In this document: positions 25,890-37,751 of the stretch, piece by piece
Numbering within the stretch: the first letter of the stretch is position 1
Layout of the letters: each line of letters opens with the position of its first letter
NCBI GenBank assembly: GCA_037957365.1
Contig: JARHVA010000397.1
Location: 2,287,001-2,351,000 of the forward strand
Length of the DNA stretch: 64,000 nt
DNA from: Torreya grandis
Taxonomy: Eukaryota > Streptophyta > Pinopsida > Cupressales > Taxaceae
Direction of reading: 5' to 3'
Position numbers and translations under genes: made by a program
The notes under the pieces: model-generated
The model's database searches: none
Told to the model about the DNA's origin: nothing
Seen by the model: the letters and a program-made list of their open reading frames with translations, nothing else

Positions 25890-27005
25890 TGGCCAAATTC
25901 TTTGCTTGGTGAAAGATATGAGCATTTGATTAGGTGGCTTAAATGGGTGTCTCAAACTGTAAAATTTAAATTTCCTCCTTGGGATAAAAATGACTCCTCC
26001 ATTTCTTCTCCATGATTTAATTCATCATCATCAGAATTTTTCCATGTCATCAAATGACTCTATATGTTCCATCTTTCTTGATAGGTCAAAAAAGCCTTAT
26101 GGAGATGTAGGCCTGATTGCATGGTTTACATATAATTTAGAGTTTGGACACTATTTAAAGGTATTATTAATATGGATTAACATCCTCTCATTATTTTAAA
26201 ACATTAAAATTAATCTCCAACTATCCTAACATACCTTAAATCCCTCAATAATCCTTACTACTCCAAAGGTGACCTTGAATGGACATGCTAGTGGCTTTGT
26301 CAAAATAGTGGGCACTTCACTTGTAAAAATACCTATCAAATTTAATTATGAGATTAATTTGGTATAAATATTAGGTATACCAATTTTAAAGTCTTAATTT
26401 TATGTGTAGATGCCTCAAACTTGCCATTTCTCTCAAGCCGAGCTCATGTGTTTGATTGTGACTATATTTTAGTGTTTTACCATGGTGTTTGGTTTGTAAG
26501 AAAGATTGATAGGATTTTATCAAGTCATAAAAAACCTCATTTTATTCATGATTACTCCTCATGGTTACCCCCAATATTTCATGTCTCTTATGTCACTTTG
26601 CTCTTCTTCAATAGACCTCATATTACTGTGTATACACTACTACAAGTGGACATTGGAAGAAATGGAAGTATTTGATGGTCATATCATCCATATTTGTGAT
26701 TTTAATACTATAAAATCATCTGAAAATGACTCTAACATGACCTTTATGTCATACTGACTCTCAAATAATGCTTTTGAGCTTACATATAGTTTCATTCCAT
26801 ATAGTTAACATGTATTGTACCTTCATGCTGAGTTGACAATGCCCTAGTGCTTAAAAAATGAATCTATCTTGATGTTCCTAATCTAAATAAAATTCTACCT
26901 TCCCCAATAGTTATCCCTATACTTCCAGAACATCTTTACTTACATTATTTAGAGCTTGTTGAACTAAACTTCATATTCCAAGAGGCCCTCAATCTGTTAT
27001 AGGTG
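25890..27005 (+). pseudogene. Unrecognised coding-like block in M2, copy C
   Basis: Segments that also read in frame in copies A and B on their minus strands include ERYEHLIRWLKWVSQTVKFK (about 25,915-25,975) and an Asn/His-rich stretch ending FLDRSKKPYGDVGLIAW (about 26,070-26,125). Further ones are VTLNGHASGFVKIVG (about 26,269) and LELVELNFIFQEALNLL (about 26,950-27,000). Their order is the same in all copies, and differences often conserve the amino acid type. I do not recognise the family. It is broken by frame changes and stops, and no retroelement enzyme motif is present. A captured host-gene fragment or an element-specific ORF are both possible. Confidence 0.4.
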
Positions 27006-28093
27006 CTCTCTTTAGGGTAAACCTAACTATATGATTTGTTTATTATTTGCGGATCATGAATTTTGATGAGTATAAATGATAAAATAATTATATAACATCC
27101 TTTTGAATTGAAACTTCACTCTAGGCCTTTGTGCTTGAAAACTCTATAGATGATTGCAAGTTTGTTCTATGTATGGCTATGACTTACCTTTGAGTTGAAT
27201 ATTGGCCCTGAGTTTAAATTTGATTAGAGAAATTTTAACCCTTATTATGAGCTTATAACATCATAATTTATTAAAAAATTCTCTTTAACAAGAAAACTTC
27301 CCTCTAAAACACTATCTTCATCAATTCTCATTAGCTTGAAGGATGGCTAAGTCCATAAGTGATTGTAGGGGGTGATTGAAGGGTAATTCAATTCACTGTG
27401 GTACTAAGTGTTTAAAATCATCTTCAAAACTGATCTTTGATCATTTTATAATTTTTTTTCTCTTGAAGGATTTATTTAACATGTTGTTTCTCCATATACT
27501 ATACCATCAATTTGAAAACAAACCCCTCTCAAGCCCTTTGTACTTGACTGCACTTATGAATATAGGTATGTATGGACTGTAACAATAATTTGAAAATGTT
27601 TGGAGTGTTTGAATAAAACACAAGGTCTCATTTTTGATTCCCCATCTATAATGATTATTTCTAAAATACAAAACCCTCCTTGAATCCTACATCATGAAAC
27701 CTTCATACAAACATCAACTCATTTTCATGGCTGTGGTCCAATGTCATGAGGTTGTTGTTGGTCTTAATCTCTGCTTTTTGAGACATTTTATAATGAAATA
27801 TGTGTCCTTTTGAGATATTAATTGAGTTTATTGGTATTTCTCTCTAACTATGCATTTTATGATCAATCTAGTCCCCTTTTATATTGAAAAGGTCTTGTAG
27901 ACTACCAAATCCTTGGCTATAGCATGATTTTTCATTGAAAAATAGCATGTAGGTGGGTGTCAAACCTTGAAATAATGCTAATTGACCCGAAGTCATTCAC
28001 TTAGATTATTTACTTAAACCCTATCCCTATTTATATCAAAATATCACTTAGTTACATCTTGATCTTATGCCAATGACCAACCACCTTGAGTCC

Positions 28094-30640
28094 TATTGTA
28101 GGATCAATTTGCACCCTTGGAGAGAGTTCTTCAGAATCCCTTCAATTGAGATACATAATGGGAAAAAACCTAGGCTATGGGCCACCTATATTGGCGTTGG
28201 ACCTTTGTAAAAGGTTAGATTCATATTGATGTTGACCTAAACTAATGCTTAACAAGGAAAAGGGTTAGAAAAATCATAAGGGATCCTAAAAAGGTTAAAA
28301 GGGTATGCACCAAAGTTAAATGGACACTCATATAAGATTGAACACACACTGGAATAGTAAAAGACAACTATGTCTTACTCAATCTCACAATTTCACTAGT
28401 CACATTAATATTTCAAAAAATAGGTTCTCAATAGAATACTAATCTTGACCTGCAAGTTAGATTGAAAACACCTTCAAAGAGGCAAGCAGAAGTATAGTAA
28501 ACTAGGAAGAATCTCCTTCACAAATTCACCATACACAAGAATATTAAGCACTAATTGAAGACAATAGATAGGTAAAGAGTTGATCTTATTACTCTAAAAG
28601 GTGGTTATTACAATATTTTGATAGGGTTTAACCATAACAAATGAGAAAACATTTTCAAGAGTCTCAATGAATATCCTTCTCCCAAAAAAGAATGATAAAT
28701 TTAAAGAGCTAAGAACTCCTTCAATGGGAATATGACCAAGATATATAGGAGAAGAAAGAGAGATAAATGATGTGGGAATGCATCATTATAAAAGGAACAC
28801 ACCATATTATGTCATTAATTTAACCTAATATTTCACCTTTTAATCCTTATCCAATGAAAGCCCTGCCACCATTTTGATCAATCAAAACATTGCCTATGGC
28901 TTATTAAATGAGAAAGTCCCCAAAGGTTCTAAGGATGCATTGAATGTCCCTAGCTAAAAGTCCTAACACTAGACCTTTTTTTTTATCCTTCAAACCATCT
29001 CTCACTTCAAGATAAAACTTCATGTTAATGGATTTAGCAGAATCATGGGTTTATGCATTTTAGATGGATTTTTGTCAAAAATGTGGCCATTCTAAAGGAT
29101 GAGGACCCTTTACATTAATAACATATCTATTTTATCTCTATGTTTGAATCATAGGTCCATTCTATAAATATATAACCAATCTAAGATTATTGGTTTTCTT
29201 ACAGCCTTTATATTAATGTAGACCTATAGACTATATAACCATTTTCATCAATTATAATAGGTTTAGATATACCCATTCTATATTTTCAGGGGCCTAGAAT
29301 TCATATATGCATGGATCCTTCTTTGAAATGGCAAACATATTCATAGAAATAACCCTACATGGTACAAGTTTATGAACTAAAGGTCCATATATAGATTTAA
29401 TGGTAGTCTTTTATGTTTTTTATGTCTTACTACGTCAATTTGTCCCTTTAATGGTGTTGGGTCAAGCTTCAATGGAAACTAGATGATCTTATAAGACCTA
29501 TTTTACTTGGTTTAAAATGGTTCCTCAACCTCTATCAAAAATCTTGGGCTTACAATTTTCTCATTTTTTTTTGATATTTGACTCAACTAGTGGACATATT
29601 GACCTTTACTTAGCCATTGATCTTGATTTTTACAATTGAGTATGAGCCATTGATCCTGCCCTTGATTTATTAAATTTTTTTGAGATGGTGCCACTTGGCA
29701 GCCAAAAATTAGTTCTAATTATCCTTTTGTTAGGGTCTTTTTTCATGAGCTTAAACTTGATGTCCATGCTCCCATGAAATAAAGTTCACATGAACATCAT
29801 TAACATTTGCATGATAGTAAAATTTAAGCTCAAAGGGATTTGTTTTTCTCTATATTAAACTTGATGTTAGCATTATCATCTTATGCTACATGTATAACTT
29901 TTAATATTTATATCTTAAAGAAAAAAATCATGTAAGGACCAAATTTGTTGGAGATGTACCTGAGACCAAAAACATTGTGCCCACTTGATCCATTGGCTCT
30001 AAGAGTTTTCTAAGTGTTTTTAAAAAATGTTGAAGTAAGATACCCTATGTGATTTTCATGATTTTTTCATACCTATCATGGTAAAAGATGCCTAAACTTA
30101 GTGAATTCTATCTAAGGAGCCAACTTTGAACATGCATAACTTTTAATGCACTTCATCAGATGACCTAAAACTTAGTGAATAACAACTCAAGACTAAGATG
30201 AATAAACACATATGACCATTTTATATTGAGACTACAAAATATTTAGGATATGACCTCATCAATATGGTCACTCAAATCTATTTGATCTTTTTACAAATTA
30301 GTTAAGTATGGAAACTTAGTAAATTTTGTTTGAGAGGCCAACTTTGAGTCTTCATATCTTCTACTACGCTTAGATGCATGCCCTAAAATTTAGTGCATAT
30401 ATTCTTGGGACTAATATGATAAAAACCATATGACCAATTATCCTTGACTTATCCACATGTGGTAATGATAACATTATCAAATTTATTACTTATAATTTCT
30501 ACCACTAGACCCAAAATGTCAAGATGATCATAATGAAGAACCAGATGACTACCATGCACTTCCATAATCATTCCAAGCACTCTTGACACCCAATAGGGTC
30601 TATAAAACTCTAGACCTATCCTTTATAAATTGAAAATTTA
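28094..30640. other. Non-coding AT-rich stretch with a diverged repeat pair
   Basis: No gene. Two similar segments at about 30,110-30,190 and 30,335-30,405 share GCCAACTTTGA(A/G), CATA(A/T)CTT and CCTAAAA(C/T)TTAGTG. They are about 225 bp apart and look like an old tandem duplication. The rest has no recognisable content. Confidence 0.5.
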
Positions 30641-30648
30641 TGCTTTAA

Positions 30649-33600
30649 GTGAACTTAAAGTGTTTCAAAATCTTTTTGGGTAAAATGAGATCCTTGGATC
30701 ACTCATTCCATCCAAAACTTTTTCCCATCTACTCATTCATTAACATCCTAATCCATCTATGCACAAGATGGGTATGTAGGCCAAAATGGACTACATATTT
30801 GGTGACTCATAAAGAAAAATGCTTGATATTATTGAGAACCCAAACCATTTTCCTTGACTGGTCCATTGGGCATATGGAGTCCCAAGTCTTCCCTCACTTA
30901 ATCATGAAGATACCACAAGGCTATCCTTATCTAGAACCTTTCTTAAAGTAACAAGATCAAAAGAAAAATAATAACAAAGTGCCCAAGGCACTTATTGAAA
31001 AGGAAACTCATAGCAGAAAAGAAATGTTCATAAAGCGCTTAAAAGTGAATAGAATTACTTAGTTTTAAATGGAAAATGGGAACACTAAAAAAGAAGATGA
31101 GATATTTCCTACCATACAATAAATTTATTCAAAAATATTTTTATAGAAGAAGGCCTCGTTGATGAACAACTAGTGGAAAACACTTTGAATAACTTTGACA
31201 AAGTTATATCTAATTATAAAAATGCTTCCCTTACTAAAATTCCATCTAAATAAGAGGTAAACAATGCATTTTTTGTGATGGAAGGATTCAAATACCTTGG
31301 ACCTAATGGTTTTGCCCCTTTTTCTTCTATAAATTTTGAGATTATGTTCACAATAAGGTTGAGGTAACATCCAGGGAGTTCTTTCAATCTAGATCCATTA
31401 TTAGAGAAATGAATGACATATTCTTGGTTCTAATTCCAAAAATATAGGAGTAAAAAATCTAAAGTACTTCTTCCCTATTAATCTTTACAATACCACATAA
31501 AAAATTTGATCGATTATCTTTGTAAAGTGATTGCAACACCTCTTGGACAAAGTCATTGGGGAAAAACATGGAGAATTCATGGTTGGAAGAAAAATAATGG
31601 ATGGAATAATCTTGGTACATGAATCCATTCATTCCATCTCTAAATCCCTAAGGCAAGGAATGTTCCTTAAGCTGGACATGAATAAAGCAGATGACTGAAT
31701 CTCTTAGAATTTTTTAATGAAGATCTTGGAAAAGTTGGATTTCAATCAAGACCTAAAGAAAATTATATGGAATTACATAACTAATCCAAAATTATCCATA
31801 ATCATGAACAAAACACCAAAAGTATTATTTTTATCTTCCATAGGACTAAGGTAGGGAGGCCCTCTCTACCCATATCTCTTCATCATCATGGTAGAAAACA
31901 TGGGGAGGAGTTTATTAAAATCCTGCACATAGGGCCTAATCAAAGGCATCTCAGTTTTACTCAATACTGAGCCTTTCACCCATGAAAAATTTGTAGATGA
32001 TACAATAATTTTAGGGGTAGCTTATGTGGAGGAATCTAAACAACTAGAATCTATTTTAAAAAATCATTAATCTATCTTGAACCAGTATATTAGTTTTTTT
32101 AAGAGCTCTATTTTCTTCATTAACACCCCAATCATCATATATAAAAGGATTTCAAGAATATTTTAATGTCAGGTGAGTCAAATATTAAAAAAATATTTTA
32201 TCATTCCATTATTTGAAGGTAAAATGGATTTTGAACTATGAAATACCCTCACTGATAGAATGCAAAGAAAACTTGTAGGGTAGAAGGGACACCTCCCCAC
32301 TCAAGTAGGAAAATTCCAATTGCTTAAAGCCTCAATTTATATTATCCCTATATACCTAATGTTTATATTTAGGATACCCACTAAAGTGGTAGCTAAAATA
32401 GAATAAATTCAAAAAAAAATCTTATGGAGGGGCATTGAGGACTAATTTAGGTTTCACATTATCCCTAGGAGAAATCCTATCTTCCTAAAGAAAATGAAGG
32501 ATTGGGCCTTAAAATTATTAATTCCATGAATAGGTCCCTACTATAAAAAATGGGATGGATAATTATTAAAGAAGATAGATAATGGGAAAGAACTATCAAG
32601 GCCAAATACCTAGAAGCGCTGAGGTAGACTGATTTCAATGGAAGAAGGTCTAGAGGATGGATTATCTTTCTAAAAATATATCAATAAATGAAATGATATT
32701 ATTATAAAATAAATAAAATGGAAAATTTGAGATAGGGAGAAAACATAATTCTATGAAGATTCTTAGATGTCCACTACCCCTCTTTCCTTGTAACATACTT
32801 GAGCTAATAGTTATGCAGTATTCAAAAAAACATGGGGCTTAAAAGTTAAATATTAATGGGTTGATAATGAATATTTGAAGAGTTATAAATATCTTCCCAC
32901 ATAAGGATACACAACTAAAGAATCATAGGTGATTCATAATTTTAAATCCTCCATCAGATGGGTTCACATTCCTTTATTTTCTAAGGAAGATCATTTTTGA
33001 TGGGTAGCCAAAGAAAGCAGTATGTGCTCCATGTCCTCAAGGCATGCCACTAATATGAACTTATAAGATTATTGGAACTAGTAGAATGACTTATGGATAA
33101 AAAACTTGACCAAAAGGTTAACTTTTTATTTTGGCTAGTGGCTCAATATAAAATCCTAATAGTGGATAACCTTAAAAGAGGATTGATAGTCTCCAACAGA
33201 TGCCTATTATGCAATAAAGTTGAGGACTTGCTTCATCATTTATTTCTAATTTGTCCATTTAGTTCAATCTTATTTTATTAGATGTTGAACAAAGCTAACC
33301 TCTCATGGGTTAAACCAGACAATGTTTCTAACCTCATTAAGCAATGGAAACCACCTTGGAATATCCTATACCTAAAATTCTTATGAAATTTATCTATCCC
33401 ACATTGGTTTGGGAGTGTTTGGAAAACTTTTAATGATATACTTTTCTAAAATAAAAGGCATTAACCTAAAGGGGTGTTTTTTTAACTATGCCATGCCATC
33501 ACTAAGAATTGGAAAGCCTTCCCTCCCATGGATAAAAATCTAGGACCCACCTCAACATAGCCAATTTTCAATAATTGGGAGGTGGTTCAGAAGATAAAGT

Positions 33601-34065
33601 CCCCATATACAGATCTAGATCATAAACACACTAGGTAGAAGACTCCACCCAAAGGTTACATTAAATTGACCTTTGATAACTCCTCAAAAGGAAACCTAGG
33701 ACCTATGGGTGGGGGAGGAACCATATGGGATTCAAAGGGGAATCTAATTACTACCTATGTAGGCCCCATGGGAACATAGAATAATCATGTAGCTGAAGCT
33801 AAGGTGACATTATGGGGCATCCAACTTGCCTCTAGACTTAAGATGGAAATAATTGTTGTGGAAGGGGACTCCCTCAATACTATAACTGCACTTGAAGGCA
33901 AAATAACCCCCTCCCATAAAATAAAATCTATAAATGATGACACTAAGTAGTTTTTGAGGGAGATGACACAATTCCACATTGTCCACACTTATTATGAAGA
34001 TAATAGGGTGGTATATCTACTTTTTAATATAGGATTAAGCCTTCCTTTTTTAAATAACTATAACA
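30649..34065 (+). pseudogene. L1-type LINE ORF2 (RT, zinc finger, RNase H), decayed
   Basis: Non-LTR reverse transcriptase remnant, with domains in the usual order. RT palm motif A-like FLKLDMNKADD is at about 31,660-31,695 (usual KLDMSKAYDR). The PYLFIIMVENM segment is at about 31,868. The catalytic box reads FVDDT at 31,990-32,004 (usual FADDT). A zf-RVT type CLLCNKVEDLLHHLFLICPF is at 33,201-33,260. RNase H runs from about 33,650 to 33,990, with LTFDNSSKGN, VAEAK and VVEGDS holding the acidic residues. Many in-frame stops, mostly TAG/TAA at Gln or Trp codons, and several frame changes show it is dead. The endonuclease is missing, so the copy is 5'-truncated. No poly(A) tail or target duplication was identified. 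Confidence 0.85.
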
Positions 34066-34171
34066 TATGATGGCATGTACTCAAAAGTGTCTCATAAAAC
34101 ATTTGAAATGAACATACATTAAGATAAACAAGTGATGGGGAAGCCACACACATGAACCTTTCTCATCAAGA

Positions 34172-35555
34172 GATGGATTTAAAATATTATGATCCATCAT
34201 TAAGTAAACAAGAGGATAATTTATTTCATAACATGGGAGGAATCATACCTCTCAAATATTTTTCAAACTGTTAACACAAAGTTATTCTAGAACCTACTAA
34301 ACTTCATCCTCAGCTTGATAGGTATTATGGAAGTCGGGGTGATAGGGATCAATTAGAACCAACATATTTCTCTAAATTTCAAGGCATAAAAAAAGCATAT
34401 AAGATGCTCTATCATGGTGGGATTACTTAATTTATGTTGAGGATAATATAACATGACATAGGCATAGTGAAATATTTTATTTTTGGATGAATAAGAGGGG
34501 TATGGAGATGAGAGGAGTTAAAATATTGGTCATGAAGGAGTTAACTAGTGAAGTTATAGGTATGTTGTGTGATGGAGTAAAGGCATATAAAGACAATAAA
34601 AAAACCAAGATCTACTTTAGAGGTTATTTTGTGCCAATGGATTCATCAATATATACAACAAGGGCTTCCCTCGTACCAACTTCCCATGCCAATGATCCAA
34701 ATTATGTTTGCAAGTTATCAAATACTTGACACTTGAAGGTAAGAACACATTAATTTACTTTCATCATTTTTTTTTTTGAATCACTTTTAGGGATATAAAA
34801 TTATCTTCCCTTTTTATCTCTTCAAAGTTCTAGAGAGAACCACTCTCACACATTAAATTAATGATTCTAACCTTATCCTACACCAAGGCCTCATCCTAAT
34901 TTTGTTTAAGCATGGAAAAAACATGTGAGTTAGGGAGGTTCCTCTAGATGGGTTCTCTACTAAGGAGGACTCCCTTTAAGAAGAACCTATCTTAGGGTAC
35001 TACCATCTACCAAAAAATACCCCCCAAGTTAGCCCTTTATCCAAAAAATTTGCTAAAGACCCTCATCTAAAATTGATTGTCCCTAAACCCAAACTAATCC
35101 TAATAGATGAGGGTACCTCTAGGGAGGTGGTTGGTAATGAAAAATTTCCCCTGACAAAGAAGATCAAATATAATAAAGAGTAGTTGGAAAATTTCAACAT
35201 AAGTTTCATGAGGTCAGGATGAATTTGGTGGGACTTATATAGGAATGGAATGCCTTGAATAGACAAGTGAACAAAATAATCCAATCTTTTCCCCATTCTA
35301 CTAATGTGGAAAATACCCCAATGAAGCAATACATGATGGTACTAGAGACCCCCCTCTTAATATCCCTAGAGTTACTCCCATCAAGAGGACCCTGGTGCAT
35401 GAAAAGGTGTAGAAGAGACCACAGATGATCCTACCCAGGTGTGACAATGAAGGTGTTGGAAAAATAACAAGGGCTAAAATTTCAAAGATAAAATAGGGTG
35501 AACTAGAGAAGAAGATCAAGGATGATAAGGAACCAATGGAGGCATTCCCTCTTTA
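34172..35555 (+). pseudogene. Unclassified coding-like remnants
   Basis: Three readable stretches follow the LINE. One at 34,172-34,440 is open apart from two stops (DRYYGSRGDRDQLEP). One at 34,487-34,735 is fully open. A longer one at about 34,845-35,219 has only three stops (LIVPKPKLILIDEGTSREVV, FPLTKKIKYNKE) and continues in another frame to about 35,555 (KIKDDKEPMEAF). The Pro/Lys/Glu-rich last part would fit a LINE ORF1 linker or a gag, but no DUF4283, CCHC or other diagnostic motif is visible. Short minus-strand ORFs over the same bases look like antisense shadows. Confidence 0.35.
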
Positions 35556-36165
35556 ACACGTTTTTTGTTTTTATGTCTACTATTTTTCCTTTTACAAGGA
35601 TAGTTAGCTAGTTTTTGATACTTTTTATTGTTTCAACCCTTGGGGATTGCTACTATATTTCATACTTTTTAAATATGGTTCTTAGTCCCTATAAAACAAG
35701 ATATTTAACCCTATCAAATAAAAATATATATGAATTTCATTAAGGTTAGGATTATTTATATTTGAATTCATATATTTATTGTTGATTATACTATCTACTA
35801 GTATTTGATAATGATTGTGGTTTGGTTGATTTTGAGGGGCTTGAACATATGTTAGACCATTTTCAAACATTGATATATAACATGAAATGAACATTCAAAA
35901 TATATAGTTTGGTCTTAAATAATATTTTTATCTATTTTAGTATATTAAGATGTATGGTTAGACCTAAAATTTAAATCATTATATCAAAAATGATTGGGGT
36001 CAGGGTGATGATCAATATAGCAAGGGAAATCCTTCATGGGATAGTTCTCAAGGATAATTATTTTATAGGCATAGGGATGCTCACACTTTTCCTAATCCAT
36101 TTAACTAAAGAACCTAAGTGTCCATTCATTTTAATGTTGTGAATCCTACTTTTTAGAATGTTACT
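35556..36165. other. Non-coding AT-rich stretch
   Basis: Nothing supportable; only short ORFs, including one on the minus strand at 35,682-35,894 without motifs. Confidence 0.5.
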
Positions 36166-36693
36166 GACTCATTATCACCTAGTTCTTATTCCTTTCATGG
36201 TAATCAAGATTTGACAAGAGCATATGAAAGATGTCATCCTCATAGATAAGGTACCCTAAGTGAATGTTATTAACACATGTATAATATTGTTAAAACATGT
36301 CAAAATAATACTTTAACACCTATGAATCTTGAAAATATGCTTGATGTGACTACAAAACAATAACCACATTTGCTTGTGTCAATCAATACTAGACTTATAT
36401 CAACTATGTTTGACAATAGACTTGAACATTTTATTAAATTATCTCTTGATTAATTTATACCATTCATAACTAAATCTAAAAGGCATATTCCCTATAGTGG
36501 AAAATGTGTCAAAAAACCTTTAGCTTTGCCTTTGATAATAAGGATAGTTAAAAAGATAAAATTGGAAGAGGATGATGTTGAAGGAACTAAGCTGATCAAT
36601 TTACCTACCACTTTTATAGAGTACACTGAATATTTGGCTGATAAGGATTCCACTTTGATTGAACTAGTTTCAAATTCTTATGATGAGTAAACT
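36166..36693 (+). pseudogene. Unclassified retroelement-like ORF remnant
   Basis: About 175 codons can be read in one frame with only a few stops, at likely Gln codons. It has a basic middle (TKSKRHIPYSGKCVKKPLA) and an acidic C-terminus ending LVSNSYDE-stop. An LTR-like sequence (Y) begins about 340 bp downstream, so it may be the last ORF segment of a Y element or part of a gag. No enzymatic motif. Confidence 0.35.
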
Positions 36694-36768
36694 ATTGTTT
36701 AATACCTATTTTGGTTGATATTTGATACTTTGATTCATAGTCGAAGACCCTTTGATATTTTGATATGT

Positions 36769-36846
<78 letters not shown>

Positions 36847-36998
36847 CCACTTTGAATGATAAGAGTTCCACTTTTATTGAACTAGTTATAATTTTTTATG
36901 ATTAGTAAACTATTGTTTAAGTCTTGTTTTGTTTGATATTTGTTTCTTTGATTCATAGTCGAAGACACTTTGATATTTTGATATGTGGATATATATAT
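36648..36998. repeat. Tandem duplication separated by (AT)36
   Basis: 36,648-36,780 and about 36,848-36,998 are near copies, sharing TTCCACTTTGA/TTCCACTTTTATTGAACT, CTATTGTTTAA and ATTCATAGTCGAAGAC. Both end in GATATGTGGATATATATAT. In the first copy that end has expanded to an AT run of about 73 bp (36,771-36,843). The duplication starts inside the preceding ORF remnant, so its last codons are duplicated too. Confidence 0.85.
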
Positions 36999-37029
36999 GA
37001 TTTTGGTAGTTTTGATAGATGTGACATTA

Positions 37030-37660
37030 TTTTTACCCAAAATGAAATGTCTAATTACTTAAATTTATAGAAACGTTCATGGGTATTTAATTTTATTTAA
37101 TTATTAGTAATTATTATGAATTCCATGTTTATTAAATGTTTATTTTGATTGTATTCTAATGAGTCATGGCTCCACACCCATTAGATTTGTTTTCAATGTA
37201 TTATTAAATTGATTTGATCTATTTTAGACTTTATTAAAGTCTAAATTAAAATTTTAAGTTTAATTAGCCAATCAAATTTAAAATGTTGATTAAAGTTAAC
37301 AATAACTAACTAACAAGTTAATTATAACTTATTTTGTAACTATTTACAAGATATAACTTTATAAACATATCAAAGTCACAACACAAGGAGAGGAACACAA
37401 TAGGTATTGAAGACCTCTGAGTTACTCAATTTTGATCTTACTTATCTCTATGTAAATAATCTCTGAGATTAAATATTTATTTGTAGATAGATTGAATAGT
37501 ACGTTCTTTGATGGTTAAGTAACCCATTTGATTAGTGCTAGTATATCTAGGTTTCTTGTTTGGTTTATAAATTGGTTATCTAAAGTATATCAAGCTTAAT
37601 ATATTTTGATAATTATAAGAAAACTATCATATGAGCATAATATCATGTACTTGGATTGAA
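37030..37660 (+). repeat. LTR-like repeat Y, copy 1
   Basis: It aligns in reverse orientation with 61,360-61,990. Shared landmarks are GAGTCA(T/A)GG near CCCATTA, the AGTTAACAATAACTAACTAAC region and TTTATAAACATATCAAAG. Others are AGGAGAGGAACA, GTATTGAAGAC(C/T)CT and GTTAAGTAACC. Length, promoter-like content and the upstream ORF suggest an LTR; exact ends are not defined. Confidence 0.6.
37358..37366 (+). promoter_or_regulatory. TATA box of repeat Y
   Basis: TTTATAAAC corresponds to TTATAAAAT in the reversed copy near 61,662. In both copies it is followed by ATCAAAGT and a GGAGG(A)ACA motif. Conservation in the two copies supports an LTR core promoter. Confidence 0.45.
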
Positions 37661-37751
37661 AAATGATGAATACCTCACTTAATATGATATTTGTTGATCT
37701 CTTAATTATAAATAATTATCTATTGAAGACTATTTATATTGAAATCTTGTG

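Larger units (their letters stand above)
23811..28093 (-). repeat. Long repeat module M2, copy C (reversed)
   Basis: On the minus strand this matches 44,195-48,588 (copy A) and 51,550-56,115 (copy B). Anchors include AACATGTGGTAGCA, GGATCTCAAAAATG/CATATCCCTCTCTTGGGC, the GACTAGTTGACTATCTTCATGC region and GGACTCAAGGTGGTTGG at the far end. Relative to A and B it lacks a segment of about 465 bp and lacks the first 126 bp. It carries the extra 147-bp duplication. Its orientation becomes the same as A and B once the 23,811-38,484 inversion is undone. Confidence 0.8.

Noticed and set aside
26161..26268. Spliced intron between RSKKPYG and VTLNGH blocks of M2
   Set aside because: Copy C has GT...AAAG at the right places, but copies A and B lack the AG acceptor, so an intron cannot be supported.
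23811..28093. M2 copy C as a giant solo LTR
   Set aside because: Neither end shows a TG...CA boundary or flanking target duplication. The right end is truncated relative to A and B, and the left end is an inversion breakpoint.
36771..36843. AT runs at 11.46, 36.77 and 57.67 kb as matrix attachment or regulatory sites
   Set aside because: They are simple microsatellites with no supporting context; base composition alone is not evidence.
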